This document shows, piece by piece, positions 54,253 to 62,894 of a DNA stretch of 64,000 nucleotides. Origin of the DNA: Winogradskyella psychrotolerans (GTDB taxonomy: Bacteria; Bacteroidota; Bacteroidia; Flavobacteriales; Flavobacteriaceae). How positions within the stretch are numbered: the first letter of the stretch is position 1; each line of letters starts with the position of its first letter. The translations under genes were made by a program, and so were the position numbers. The notes beneath the pieces were generated by a model. The model was not told the origin of the DNA, searched no databases, and saw only the letters and a program-made list of their open reading frames with translations. The stretch covers positions 47,018 to 111,017 of the forward strand of contig NZ_JAHKPS010000029.1 in assembly GCF_018860565.1 (NCBI RefSeq). The letters run 5' to 3'.

Positions 54253-54705
54253 ATGAAAATAGTAATACAAAGGGTTTCTGAAGCAAGTGTTACCATTAAA
54301 AGCAATAAAGTTGCAGAAATAGATAATGGTCTTTTGATTCTGTTAGGTGTTGTAAACGAAGACAGCCAAGAAGATATTAATTGGCTCTGTAATAAAATAA
54401 CTAATCTTCGTATTTTTCCTGATGAAGACGGAGTGATGAACAAATCATTAAAAGATGCAGAAGGAGATGTAATTTTGGTAAGTCAATTTACACTTCATGC
54501 TAGTACAAAAAAAGGAAATAGACCAAGTTATATAAAAGCAGCAAAACCAGATGTTGCTATTCCGTTGTATGAAAGTTTTATAGAAACGCTTCAAAAGACT
54601 TTGGGAAAAAGGATACAAACCGGAGACTTTGGCGCAGATATGAAAGTGTACTTAGTTAATGATGGCCCAGTAACTATTATCATGGATTCTAAAAATAAAG
54701 AGTGA
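54253..54705 (+). CDS. dtd: D-aminoacyl-tRNA deacylase
   Basis: I choose ATG 54253, which gives MKIVIQRVSEASVTI, the normal Dtd N-terminus; a longer frame from 54235 adds six residues. The 150-residue enzyme frees D-amino acids from tRNA. SQFTLHAS holds the active-site SQFT motif, and GPVTIIMDS is the C-terminal Gly-cisPro motif. Length is normal. The stop is followed within five bases by a truncated gene. Confidence 0.94.
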   Translation: MKIVIQRVSEASVTIKSNKVAEIDNGLLILLGVVNEDSQEDINWLCNKITNLRIFPDEDGVMNKSLKDAEGDVILVSQFTLHASTKKGNRPSYIKAAKPDVAIPLYESFIETLQKTLGKRIQTGDFGADMKVYLVNDGPVTIIMDSKNKE

Positions 54706-54709
54706 TATC

Positions 54710-54847
54710 ATGGCGTCACTATTTGGTCATGAATTGGTCGCTTATACAACCTCTAAACTTGTAGATTCTAAATGGAGTAGATTACTTTTAATACTGGCAA
54801 TCAGTTCTACAGTATTACCAGACTTATATACAATTCAAAGACTCTGA
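54710..54847 (+). pseudogene. Truncated N-terminus of a YdjM/DUF457-type membrane hydrolase
   Basis: The frame from ATG 54710 reads MASLFGHELVAYTTSKLVDS...LAISSTVLPDL for 39 residues and then diverges into YTIQRL and a TGA stop. The first 39 residues look like the start of the membrane-bound metal-dependent hydrolase family (YdjM), in which PDLD is followed by the His-rich catalytic core. All of that core is absent. It lies five bases after dtd and was presumably co-transcribed with it. The family assignment rests on recognition by eye. Confidence 0.55.
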
Positions 54848-55016
54848 CGTTAAGTTTACTTATCTTGCACAACAAAATGGAAATTATTTACAATTAAAAG
54901 TTCAATTAGATAGCGTTAATATACTTATTTTACCAGAAGATTATAAAGGTTTTAAGGCTTTTTTTACTAAAATTGTAGAGAACCAAGCAGGACAAATTAT
55001 ACGAACTAAAAACTAA
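54825..55016 (+). pseudogene. C-terminal remnant of a DUF3857/transglutaminase-like secreted protein
   Basis: In a frame different from the preceding remnant, YIQFKDSDVKFTYL...LPEDYKGFKAFFTKIVENQA...IIRTKN is read from 54825 to a TAA at 55014-55016. The pattern DDVxFxY then LPEDYxxFKxFF resembles the C-terminus of DUF3857-type proteins. There is no in-frame start or body. A deletion joining the start of one gene to the end of another explains this best. The mazG ATG is two bases after the stop. Confidence 0.5.
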
Positions 55017-55018
55017 AT

Positions 55019-55345
55019 ATGAACATTAAAAACGCACAAAAAGAAGTTGACGATTGGATTAATGCACATGGCGTACGTTATTTTAACGAGCTTACTAATA
55101 TGGCTCAATTAACAGAAGAGGTTGGAGAGGTTGCACGAATTATTGCTAGACGTTATGGTGAGCAAAGTGAAAAAGAAAGTGATAAAGATAAAGATTTAGG
55201 CGAAGAACTATCTGATGTTGTGTTTGTTGTACTTTGCTTAGCCAATCAAACAGGTATTGATTTACAAGAAGCTTTCGATAAAAAAATGCATAAGAAAACA
55301 AAACGCGATCATAACAGGCATCATAATAACGAGAAATTAAAGTAG
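55019..55345 (+). CDS. MazG-like nucleotide pyrophosphohydrolase
   Basis: The 108-residue protein has the all-alpha NTP pyrophosphohydrolase motif: LTEEVGEVARIIARRYGE and LGEELSDVVFVVLCLA, giving the EExxE plus ExxD metal ligands. Members hydrolyse non-canonical NTPs. A hydrophilic tail (KMHKKTKRDHNRHHNN) is His/Lys-rich. It is followed after 33 bp by aroA. Its start directly abuts the remnant described above. Confidence 0.88.
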   Translation: MNIKNAQKEVDDWINAHGVRYFNELTNMAQLTEEVGEVARIIARRYGEQSEKESDKDKDLGEELSDVVFVVLCLANQTGIDLQEAFDKKMHKKTKRDHNRHHNNEKLK

Positions 55346-55378
55346 TTTTGTCGTATCAACCTATTTTAGAGATGCCTT

Positions 55379-56605
55379 ATGGACATTAATATCCAAAAAT
55401 CAAAACTTCAAAATCAACAAACGATTCAAATCACAGGATCTAAAAGCGAATCTAACCGATTATTGTTATTACAAGCTTTATATCCTCAGATTAGTATTAA
55501 GAACATCTCTAATTCAGATGACTCGGTGTTAATGCAAAAGGCTTTAACTTCAACAGATCAGCTTATAGATATCCATCACGCAGGTACAGCTATGCGATTT
55601 CTTACAGCTTATTTCTCTATTCAAAAGGGCAGAGAAGTAACAATAACAGGGTCTAAACGAATGAAAGAACGCCCAATTAAAATATTGGTCGATGCTCTAA
55701 AAACCCTTGGTGCAGATATTACATATTTAGAAAATGATGGTTTCCCTCCATTAAAAATAGTTGGGAACACATTAAATAAAAAAGAAGTCGCTTTAGATGC
55801 TAATGTCAGTAGTCAATATATTTCTGCACTATTGCTTATTGCGTCTAAATTAGAAAATGGTTTAGAGCTTACTTTAAAAGGTAAAATAACTTCTGTGCCA
55901 TATATCAATATGACATTGAGTTTATTAAATGAAATAGATGTTAAAACGAGTTTTATTGATAATATCATTTCTGTAAAACCTCAAACATCAGAGATTAAAC
56001 CATGCACTTTAACAGTAGAGTCAGATTGGTCTTCTGCTTCTTATTTTTATAGTGTTATTGCATTAAGTGATGTTGGTAAAGAACTAACAATAGCATCTTA
56101 TAAAGAAAAAAGCTTACAAGGAGATTCTGTTTTGGCAGCCATTTATAAAAAGTTTGGAGTTACAACCACTTTTTTAAACGATGCCATAACCCTTCGTAAA
56201 TCGTCAAGTGTTGAAACAAAAACTATTATCGAATTAGATTTAAGTAATGCACCAGATATAGCACAAACTATAGCTGTTACCGCATTTGGTTTAGGGTTAG
56301 AATGTCATATGATAGGTTTACATACGCTAAAAATTAAAGAGACAGATCGTTTAGTCGCACTTAAAACAGAATTAGAAAAATTAGGAGCTCAGGTAGAAAT
56401 TACAGAAAACGCATTGCATTTAAAAGCTTCAAATAAAATAACAACCAACGTTTCAATCGCAACTTATAACGATCATAGAATGGCTATGGCCTTTGCACCA
56501 TTAGGATTAAAAACAACATTAGCAATAAAAAATGCAGAGGTGGTAAGTAAATCTTATCCGCAATTTTGGGAAGATTTTAAAACCATAGGATTTAGTATAA
56601 CATAA
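55379..56605 (+). CDS. aroA: 3-phosphoshikimate 1-carboxyvinyltransferase (EPSP synthase)
   Basis: The 408-residue enzyme joins shikimate-3-phosphate and PEP, in the pathway supplying chorismate for the operon at 48-52 kb. SKSESNRLLLLQAL (about 21-34) binds phosphate, HAGTAMRFLTAYF and RMKERPIK bind PEP, and AYNDHRMAMAFAPL-type sequence (here ATYNDHRMAMAFAPLGL) occurs near the C-terminus. Slightly shorter than E. coli AroA (427). Note NxGTxxRxL replaced by HAGTAMRFL: the usual Asn is His, a deviation seen in some Bacteroidota. Confidence 0.92.
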   Translation: MDINIQKSKLQNQQTIQITGSKSESNRLLLLQALYPQISIKNISNSDDSVLMQKALTSTDQLIDIHHAGTAMRFLTAYFSIQKGREVTITGSKRMKERPIKILVDALKTLGADITYLENDGFPPLKIVGNTLNKKEVALDANVSSQYISALLLIASKLENGLELTLKGKITSVPYINMTLSLLNEIDVKTSFIDNIISVKPQTSEIKPCTLTVESDWSSASYFYSVIALSDVGKELTIASYKEKSLQGDSVLAAIYKKFGVTTTFLNDAITLRKSSSVETKTIIELDLSNAPDIAQTIAVTAFGLGLECHMIGLHTLKIKETDRLVALKTELEKLGAQVEITENALHLKASNKITTNVSIATYNDHRMAMAFAPLGLKTTLAIKNAEVVSKSYPQFWEDFKTIGFSIT

Positions 56606-56731
56606 CGATTCATTAAAAATCTAATCTCAGAATTAAAACCACTAACCATCTGTAAATTTCTGCTTTATGAGTTCAATTAACAGATCTAACATTTTTTTAA
56701 GCCACTCAAGGTAAAATAAACACCTATTTAC

Positions 56732-56763
56732 TTGACAAGGCCTATGTTGAGATTGTATATTTG
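56732..56763 (+). promoter_or_regulatory. Promoter of queA
   Basis: TTG (56732-56734), 21 bases, and a perfect TATATTTG (56756-56763), 26 bases before the queA ATG. This is a full consensus match to the flavobacterial promoter. Confidence 0.7.
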
Positions 56764-56789
56764 CTAATTCTAAAAAAATAATAAAATAC

Positions 56790-57839
56790 ATGAAATTATC
56801 ACACTTTAGTTTTGACCTTCCAGACGAATTACTAGCCGAGCATCCTGCTGAACACAGAGATGAATCTAGGTTAATGGTATTGAATAGAGAAAAACAAACT
56901 ATAGAACACAAACTTTTCAAAGACATTATCGATTATTTTGATGAAGGTGATGTGATGATAATGAATGATACTAAAGTTTTTCCAGCACGTTTATACGGTA
57001 ATAAAGAAAAAACAGGAGCACGTATCGAAGTGTTTTTATTACGCGAATTAAACCAAGACCAACGTCTTTGGGATGTATTAGTAGATCCTGCTCGTAAAAT
57101 TAGAATTGGTAATAAATTATATTTTGGCGAAGACGAAACTCTTGTTGCTGAGGTTATAGATAATACAACTTCAAGAGGTAGGACTTTACGTTTCCTTTAC
57201 GACGGGTCTTATATGGACTTTAGAACAAAATTAACGCAGCTTGGTGAAACACCTTTACCAAAATACATTAATAGAGCTGTAGAGCCAGAGGATGAAGAGC
57301 GTTATCAAACCATATATGCAAAAAACGAAGGAGCAGTAGCAGCACCAACAGCAGGTTTACATTTCTCTAAACATTTATTAAAACGTTTAGAAATTAAAGG
57401 TGTAGAGACAGCAGAAGTGACATTACATGTTGGTTTAGGAACTTTTAACCCTGTTGAGGTAGAGGATTTATCTAAGCACAAAATGGATAGCGAAGAGATT
57501 ATTATTACAAAACAAGCTGCAGATATAGTAAATAGAGGAATAGAAAATAAAAAACGTGTATGTGCTGTTGGTACAACATCAATGCGTACCGTTGAAAGTT
57601 CTGTGTCTTCAAACGGAAGACTTAATGAATTTGAAGGCTGGACCAATAAATTTATTTTCCCACCTTACGATTTTAGTATTGCAAATTGTATGATTACTAA
57701 TTTTCATACACCAAAATCAACCTTATTAATGATGACATCTGCATTTGCAGGTCATGATTTTATTAAAAAGGCTTATGAAGAAGCAGTAAAAGAAAAGTAT
57801 AAATTCTATTCTTATGGTGATGCGATGCTTATCATCTAA
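56790..57839 (+). CDS. queA: S-adenosylmethionine:tRNA ribosyltransferase-isomerase
   Basis: The 349-residue enzyme transfers the ribosyl moiety of SAM to preQ1-tRNA, making epoxyqueuosine. [20 protein letters not shown] is the family N-terminus, [11 protein letters not shown] and [11 protein letters not shown] are conserved, and it ends [11 protein letters not shown] as expected. Length is normal. It has its own promoter and terminator, so it is monocistronic. It is the second SAM-using RNA-modification gene besides rlmN, which follows. Confidence 0.95.
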   Translation: MKLSHFSFDLPDELLAEHPAEHRDESRLMVLNREKQTIEHKLFKDIIDYFDEGDVMIMNDTKVFPARLYGNKEKTGARIEVFLLRELNQDQRLWDVLVDPARKIRIGNKLYFGEDETLVAEVIDNTTSRGRTLRFLYDGSYMDFRTKLTQLGETPLPKYINRAVEPEDEERYQTIYAKNEGAVAAPTAGLHFSKHLLKRLEIKGVETAEVTLHVGLGTFNPVEVEDLSKHKMDSEEIIITKQAADIVNRGIENKKRVCAVGTTSMRTVESSVSSNGRLNEFEGWTNKFIFPPYDFSIANCMITNFHTPKSTLLMMTSAFAGHDFIKKAYEEAVKEKYKFYSYGDAMLII

Positions 57840-57861
57840 AATAAGAATATACCCTATATTT

Positions 57862-57885
57862 AAAAGCCTCTTAGTTGAGGCTTTT
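57862..57885 (+). terminator. Terminator of queA
   Basis: A perfect 9-bp stem (AAAAGCCTC / GAGGCTTTT) with a 6-base loop and T-run 23 bp past the stop. Confidence 0.9.
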
Positions 57886-57931
57886 TTATTTGTGTAAGAA
57901 AACCAAATTCATTTAAGTACTTTTGCATCAA

Positions 57932-58972
57932 ATGGAAGTAAAAAAGAAAGACATACGCGCCTTAACTAAAGAGCAACTTAGAGCATTCTTCGTAAAACAA
58001 GGAGATAAACCTTTTAGAGGAAATCAAGTGTACGAATGGTTGTGGCAAAAATCAGCCTATAGTTTTGAAGATATGACCAATATATCTATAGAAACTAGAC
58101 AAATGCTTGAGGATAATTTTGTTATTAATCATATCAAAGTAGATCAGATGCAACGGAGCTCTGATGGTACTATAAAAAATGCAGTACGATTACATGATGA
58201 TTTAATTGTAGAATCAGTACTTATCCCAACAGCAACTAGAACCACAGCTTGTGTCTCTTCTCAAGTAGGTTGTAGTCTCGATTGTAGGTTTTGTGCAACA
58301 GCGCGATTAAAACGCATGCGAAATCTAAATCCAGATGAAATTTATGATCAAGTTGTTGCTATAGATAATGAAAGTAGATTATATCATAATAGACCTTTAA
58401 GTAATATTGTATTTATGGGAATGGGAGAACCTTTAATGAACTACAATAATGTTCTTAAAGCCATTGACAAAATTACTTCATCAGAAGGTTTGGGAATGTC
58501 TCCAAAGCGTATTGTGGTTTCAACTTCTGGAGTACCAAAAATGATTAAAAAAATGGCTGATGAAAATGTAAAGTTTAAGTTAGCGGTATCATTACATTCT
58601 GCAATAGATGACATACGTACATCTATAATGCCTTTTAATGCTACATTTCCTTTAGCCGATCTAAGAGAAGCGTTGCAATATTGGTATGCCGCAACTAAAA
58701 ATAGAATTACTTATGAGTATGTCGTTTGGGATGGTATTAATGATAAACGAAAAGATGCTGAAGCATTGGTAGAGTTCTGCAAATTTGCTCCGAGTAAAGT
58801 CAACCTTATAGAATATAATCCAATTGACGATGGCGAATTTCAACAAGCCAACTCAAAAGCTATAGATATGTACGTATCCGTGCTAGAAGCTAATAATATT
58901 ACTGTGACAGTAAGAAGAAGTAGAGGTAAAGATATTGATGCCGCTTGCGGACAATTGGCAAATAAAAGCTAA
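57932..58972 (+). CDS. rlmN: Dual-specificity 23S rRNA/tRNA adenine C2-methyltransferase
   Basis: I choose the ATG at 57932 (a TTG-initiated frame at 57923 is three residues longer). A -7 element TACTTTTG (57918-57925) ends six bases earlier, so the mRNA should be nearly leaderless. The 346-residue radical SAM enzyme methylates A2503 of 23S rRNA and A37 of some tRNAs. CSLDCRFCATARL holds the CxxxCxxC cluster. GMGEPLMNYNNV, SPKRIVVSTSGV and the C-terminal Cys in DAACGQL, which resolves the intermediate, are conserved. Confidence 0.95.
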   Translation: MEVKKKDIRALTKEQLRAFFVKQGDKPFRGNQVYEWLWQKSAYSFEDMTNISIETRQMLEDNFVINHIKVDQMQRSSDGTIKNAVRLHDDLIVESVLIPTATRTTACVSSQVGCSLDCRFCATARLKRMRNLNPDEIYDQVVAIDNESRLYHNRPLSNIVFMGMGEPLMNYNNVLKAIDKITSSEGLGMSPKRIVVSTSGVPKMIKKMADENVKFKLAVSLHSAIDDIRTSIMPFNATFPLADLREALQYWYAATKNRITYEYVVWDGINDKRKDAEALVEFCKFAPSKVNLIEYNPIDDGEFQQANSKAIDMYVSVLEANNITVTVRRSRGKDIDAACGQLANKS

Positions 58973-59007
58973 AACATAATGTGAATTTTTTTAGTTTTAG
59001 AAATAAA

Positions 59008-59031
59008 AAAAAGCGGCAATTGCCGCTTTTT
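59008..59031. terminator. Bidirectional terminator between rlmN and the T9SS cargo gene
   Basis: A perfect palindrome, AAAAAGCGGCAA / TTGCCGCTTTTT, with A-run and T-run, 35 bp after rlmN and 27 bp beyond the convergent gene. Confidence 0.93.
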
Positions 59032-59058
59032 CTTGTAATATTAAAGAGATATAATTAA

Positions 59059-60198
59059 TTACTCTTTAGTAACTCTAAGAGTTTTCGTTTTAGTTCCAGA
59101 AGAAATCTTAACTAAGTAAAGACCTTTAGATAATTCTGATAAGTCAATAGATGAATTGTTTATTTCATTTTTAGTGAAATTTGCTACATTTTGACCAAGT
59201 AAGTTAAATACAGTTACATTATCAACATCTTGTGATGATTTAATATTTAAAACATCAGAAGTAGGATTAGGATATACATTAAGAGTTTCTAATGAAACTT
59301 CTTCTCCAATACTTAAGAATTGATCATCAGTTGTGAAACTCCAAACAGAACTTGTTGTGGTTCCAAAGCAATTGGTAATGTCAATACTCCAAAAATAAGT
59401 TGTACTAAGACCTAAACCTGTAATTAATACTCCATTTTCAATACCTTCAATTGCTTGTGACGGTGGATTGGTAGTACCAATATTTAATGTGTAGTTATCA
59501 CCAGCGTTACCTGCATCGTTCCAGCTAAAATTTAAGCCGCCATCAGCAGTAATACCAATAGCTGTTGCAGCATCAGCAGGCAGAGGAGTTGTTGCTACAG
59601 CAGGAGCTGCTGTTTCTGTACACTGAAAAACAGATATATTGTCAATAGACCAAGATATAGACCAATTACCTGTCCATACAAATCTTATTTGTGCATTAGT
59701 TACACCTGCTATTTCTGATATATCAAATAATTGAGAACCAGTTATAGTGGTATTAGGTGTACTTCCAATTGCAGTAGCATAAGTTTGAACGTTTACCCAT
59801 GCACTACCATTGTACACTTCTATCTCACCAAGTCCTCCGAAATTTCCGTTGTAAACAGTGTCAAAAGTAAGTGTCGCTGTAGTTAAAGAAGAAGCGTCAA
59901 AGACAGGGCTTGTTAGGGAGGTGTTCTCTGCACCTCCTTCAGAACCATAACCATCACTATCCATAGTAGCATAGTTACCTTCTAAACCACTCTCATAAAG
60001 TAAAGTGTTAGGAGCCGTAAATCCTCCAGCTTCACCGCCAGTTTCAATTGTCCATACTTCACCAGATGTTGTTAAATCTTCAATTGTCCAACCTGTCGGT
60101 ACTGTAAGTCCAGCTTCAAAATCTTCAGACAATACCTCTTGAGCAAACATAAGGTTTGAAGCAAAAAATAATGCCAATAATAAAGTAATTTTTTTCAT
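59059..60198 (-). CDS. T9SS cargo protein with choice-of-anchor/MAM-like and Fn3-like domains
   Basis: The 379-residue protein has a signal peptide (ending LMFAQ, about residue 19). A jelly-roll (choice-of-anchor J/MAM-like) domain follows (about 20-195; LSEDFEAGLTVPTGWTIEDL). A fibronectin III-like segment comes next (about 200-290; ADGGLNFSWNDAGNAGDNYTL). The C-terminal type A sorting domain (about 305-379) reads NVYPNPTSDVLNIKS and ends VKISSGTKTKTLRVTKE. It is expected at the cell surface. No catalytic motif is present; it may be an adhesin or binding protein. Confidence 0.88.
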   Translation of the reverse strand: MKKITLLLALFFASNLMFAQEVLSEDFEAGLTVPTGWTIEDLTTSGEVWTIETGGEAGGFTAPNTLLYESGLEGNYATMDSDGYGSEGGAENTSLTSPVFDASSLTTATLTFDTVYNGNFGGLGEIEVYNGSAWVNVQTYATAIGSTPNTTITGSQLFDISEIAGVTNAQIRFVWTGNWSISWSIDNISVFQCTETAAPAVATTPLPADAATAIGITADGGLNFSWNDAGNAGDNYTLNIGTTNPPSQAIEGIENGVLITGLGLSTTYFWSIDITNCFGTTTSSVWSFTTDDQFLSIGEEVSLETLNVYPNPTSDVLNIKSSQDVDNVTVFNLLGQNVANFTKNEINNSSIDLSELSKGLYLVKISSGTKTKTLRVTKE

Positions 60199-60330
60199 GT
60201 GTTTGTGTTTTTATGATTAATTGCATAAAGTTACAAATATTTGTGAACAGAAAAAGTTAAAATACTATAATTCATTTTTTTTGAATGAAAAGCTAATAGA
60301 ATTTGTAATTTTACATAGTTAAAGTCTTTA

Positions 60331-61308
60331 ATGAAAATAACCGAACAAATAAAACAACCTATTACTTATGAGATGGACCTTTTTGAACAAAAGTTCCAAC
60401 TCTCAATGGCAAGTAAAGTAGCGCTTCTTAATCGTATTACACATTATATTGTAAACCGAAAAGGGAAACAAATGCGACCTATGTTTGTGTTCTTGGTTGC
60501 TAAAATGATGAACAATGGAGAGGTGAGTGAACGCACTTATAGAGGTGCTTCGGTTATTGAACTAATTCATACTGCAACTTTAGTTCATGATGATGTTGTT
60601 GATGACAGTAATAGAAGACGAGGTTTCTTTTCAATTAATGCGCTATGGAAAAATAAAATAGCTGTTCTTATTGGCGATTTTTTATTATCTAAAGGCCTCT
60701 TGCTCTCAATAGATAATAATGATTTTGATTTGCTTAAAATTATTTCAGTTGCTGTTCGAGAAATGAGTGAAGGTGAGCTACTTCAAATCGAAAAGGCAAG
60801 ACAACTCGATATTACTGAAGCTATTTATTATGAAATCATAAGGCAAAAAACAGCGACTTTAATTGCTGCATGTTGTAGTCTTGGAGCCGCTTCAGTAAAA
60901 CCCAATTCTCCAGAAGTTGAAACCATGCGAAAGTTTGGTGAGTTGATTGGTATGGCATTTCAAATTAAAGATGATTTATTTGATTATGGACAAGAAGCCA
61001 TAGGTAAACCAACAGGTATAGATATTAAGGAGCAAAAAATGACCTTACCTTTAATATATGTTTTAAATAACTGTACCAAAAAAGAAAAATCTTGGCTTAT
61101 TAATTCGGTTAAAAATCATAACAAAGATAAACAACGTGTTAAAGATGTTATTGCTTTTGTAAAGGATAATGGTGGTTTAGATTACGCTGTGTCTAAAATG
61201 AAAGCATTTCAAGAAGAAGCTCTAAATATTTTAGCAACTTATCCAGAATCACCATACAAAGCATCTCTAAAGCTTATGGTGGATTATGTTATTGATAGAA
61301 AAAAATAA
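60331..61308 (+). CDS. Polyprenyl diphosphate synthase
   Basis: The 325-residue trans-prenyltransferase has the two Asp-rich motifs: LVHDDVVDDSNRRRG (DDxxD, about 90-96) and QIKDDLFDYG (second DDxxD). KGKQMRPMFV binds isopentenyl diphosphate. It builds the side chain of menaquinone (probably hexa- to octaprenyl). Product length cannot be decided from the motif alone. It is divergent from the T9SS cargo gene and is followed by the sigma factor gene after 135 bp. Confidence 0.9.
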   Translation: MKITEQIKQPITYEMDLFEQKFQLSMASKVALLNRITHYIVNRKGKQMRPMFVFLVAKMMNNGEVSERTYRGASVIELIHTATLVHDDVVDDSNRRRGFFSINALWKNKIAVLIGDFLLSKGLLLSIDNNDFDLLKIISVAVREMSEGELLQIEKARQLDITEAIYYEIIRQKTATLIAACCSLGAASVKPNSPEVETMRKFGELIGMAFQIKDDLFDYGQEAIGKPTGIDIKEQKMTLPLIYVLNNCTKKEKSWLINSVKNHNKDKQRVKDVIAFVKDNGGLDYAVSKMKAFQEEALNILATYPESPYKASLKLMVDYVIDRKK

Positions 61309-61367
61309 GTCACAATTAGCTGTTTGTGAGCTTATTGTGTTTTTATTTGAATTATTTTCACTCTCCA

Positions 61368-61395
61368 GGCAACCCTTGGCTACAAAATTGCGTCT
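61368..61395 (+). promoter_or_regulatory. ECF-type promoter upstream of the sigma factor gene
   Basis: GGCAACC (61368-61374), then exactly 16 bases, then CGTCT (61391-61395). The AACC-N16-CGTC pattern is the general architecture of extracytoplasmic-function sigma promoters. It lies 49 bp before the ECF sigma gene at 61444, which suggests autoregulation. Confidence 0.55.
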
Positions 61396-61443
61396 TTATA
61401 AATAGAAAGCAACCTGAAGCGTATTTAGAACTTAAAATTAAAC

Positions 61444-62007
61444 ATGAAAGTTATTCAACTTCATAAAAACGAAACAAAACTCATAGAGCGTGCTGCGAAG
61501 CAAAATCGAGAAGCGCAACATGTATTGTACGAGTTACATGCTCCAAAAATGCTTAGTGTTTGCAGGTACTATGTAAAGGATGTACATCAGGCAGAAGAAG
61601 TTATGTTAAATGGTTTCTTTAAAGTATTTAAGTACTTAAAATCATTTAAAAATAAAGGTAGTTTTGAAGGTTGGGTAAGACGAATAATGGTGCGAGAGGC
61701 TATTTCTTATATAAGACAACAAAAGCATATTGAATTTGCTGTAGAGGATGATTATTTAGAGCACGATTCCTCAAACAATATCAATTCAAATATTGAAGTA
61801 GCAGAAATACAATTACTTATAGATAGTTTGCCTGAAGGTTACCGAATGGTTTTTGTAATGTATGCTATAGAAGGGTATAAGCATCAGGAAATTGCCGAAC
61901 TATTAAAAATTTCTGAAGGCACATCAAAGTCGCAATTATTTAAAGCAAGACAAATGCTTCAGAAAAAAATTAAAGAATTAAATAACAACAGTTATGGCTC
62001 CAATTAA
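61444..62007 (+). CDS. ECF-type RNA polymerase sigma factor
   Basis: The 187-residue protein has sigma2 (about 15-95; the VLYELHAPKMLSVCRYYVKD and SFEGWVRRIMVREAISY region) and sigma4 (about 120-180; LPEGYRMVFVMYAIEGYKHQEIAELL, ending the helix-turn-helix with SEGTSKSQLFKAR). No sigma3, as in ECF factors. It overlaps the next gene by 14 bp. The next gene encodes a single-span membrane protein, the usual place for an anti-sigma factor. A matching promoter lies upstream. Confidence 0.9.
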   Translation: MKVIQLHKNETKLIERAAKQNREAQHVLYELHAPKMLSVCRYYVKDVHQAEEVMLNGFFKVFKYLKSFKNKGSFEGWVRRIMVREAISYIRQQKHIEFAVEDDYLEHDSSNNINSNIEVAEIQLLIDSLPEGYRMVFVMYAIEGYKHQEIAELLKISEGTSKSQLFKARQMLQKKIKELNNNSYGSN

Positions 62008-62770
62008 ATTTGAAGAAAATATAAAAGATAAGCTCGAAAAACGAACCTTATCTCCAACGTCAGAGAGTTGGTCTAAATTATCAGATCGGTTAGATGAAGA
62101 CGAAAAGAAGTCTAAAAAACCAATGTATTGGTGGTTGAGTATTGCAGCGGGATTATTGATTTTGATGGCTATATCAATACCGTTTTTTAACAACAATGAG
62201 TCAGAAGTGATTCAGCCTCGAATGGTCGAAGAAGAAGCAATTAAAAAGCATATCCAAAAAGAAACGATACAACCAGAGCAAAAAGAATCTATTGAATTAG
62301 CAAATGAAGCACATGAAGTAGAAGATAAGAGTCAAGAAGCTAAAACATCTAAATTAATAGATTATAAAAAAGCAGATAAACTAAATTCAGAAACTAAAAC
62401 TCAATTGGCGGAGAATCGTGAAGTGTTAGAAAATCCAACTGCAATTACTACAAATAAAAAGGTGAATCAGGAATTGCAAACAGAAATTGATGAGACTATT
62501 ATCAAAAATGCCATAGCAGAAGCCATGGAAACCTTAAAGTCTGAAAACAATTCGGTTACAGAACAAGAAATCGATTCGTTATTAAAACTCGCAAGTAAAG
62601 AATTGTTTAGAGAAAAACTACAAAGAGAAACATCAAAAACAGTTGATGCTACTCAGCTATTAGAAAGTGTTGAAGACGAAATGGGGCAATCTTTTAGAAC
62701 TAAAGTTTTTGAAGCTTTAAAAGATAGTTACGAATCTGTAAAAACTGCAGTTGCAGATCGTAATAACTAG
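61994..62770 (+). CDS. Single-span membrane protein, probable anti-sigma factor
   Basis: The 258-residue protein has a short cytoplasmic N-terminal segment (1-45; IKDKLEKRTLSPTSESWSKL), one membrane helix (about 48-66: WLSIAAGLLILMAISIPFF), and a long, mostly charged, probably coiled-coil periplasmic domain (about 75-258). The N-terminal part does not have the ZAS metal motif, so anti-sigma function is inferred from topology and the 14-bp overlap with the sigma gene. The tail has heptad-like Leu/Lys/Glu spacing. Confidence 0.7.
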   Translation: MAPIKFEENIKDKLEKRTLSPTSESWSKLSDRLDEDEKKSKKPMYWWLSIAAGLLILMAISIPFFNNNESEVIQPRMVEEEAIKKHIQKETIQPEQKESIELANEAHEVEDKSQEAKTSKLIDYKKADKLNSETKTQLAENREVLENPTAITTNKKVNQELQTEIDETIIKNAIAEAMETLKSENNSVTEQEIDSLLKLASKELFREKLQRETSKTVDATQLLESVEDEMGQSFRTKVFEALKDSYESVKTAVADRNN

Positions 62771-62894
62771 TAGCTATTTAAAATAAAAGATTCACATATT
62801 CACAAATATAAAATAAGAAATAGATGAGGAAATAAGGACTCTCATCAGAAGAATCAAATCAATAAATCATCAATAAATCAAAAAACGAACAGTT

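Noticed and set aside
61405..61422. Second GCAACC followed by CGTA, as another ECF promoter
   Set aside because: The spacing between the two boxes is only about seven bases, which does not fit.
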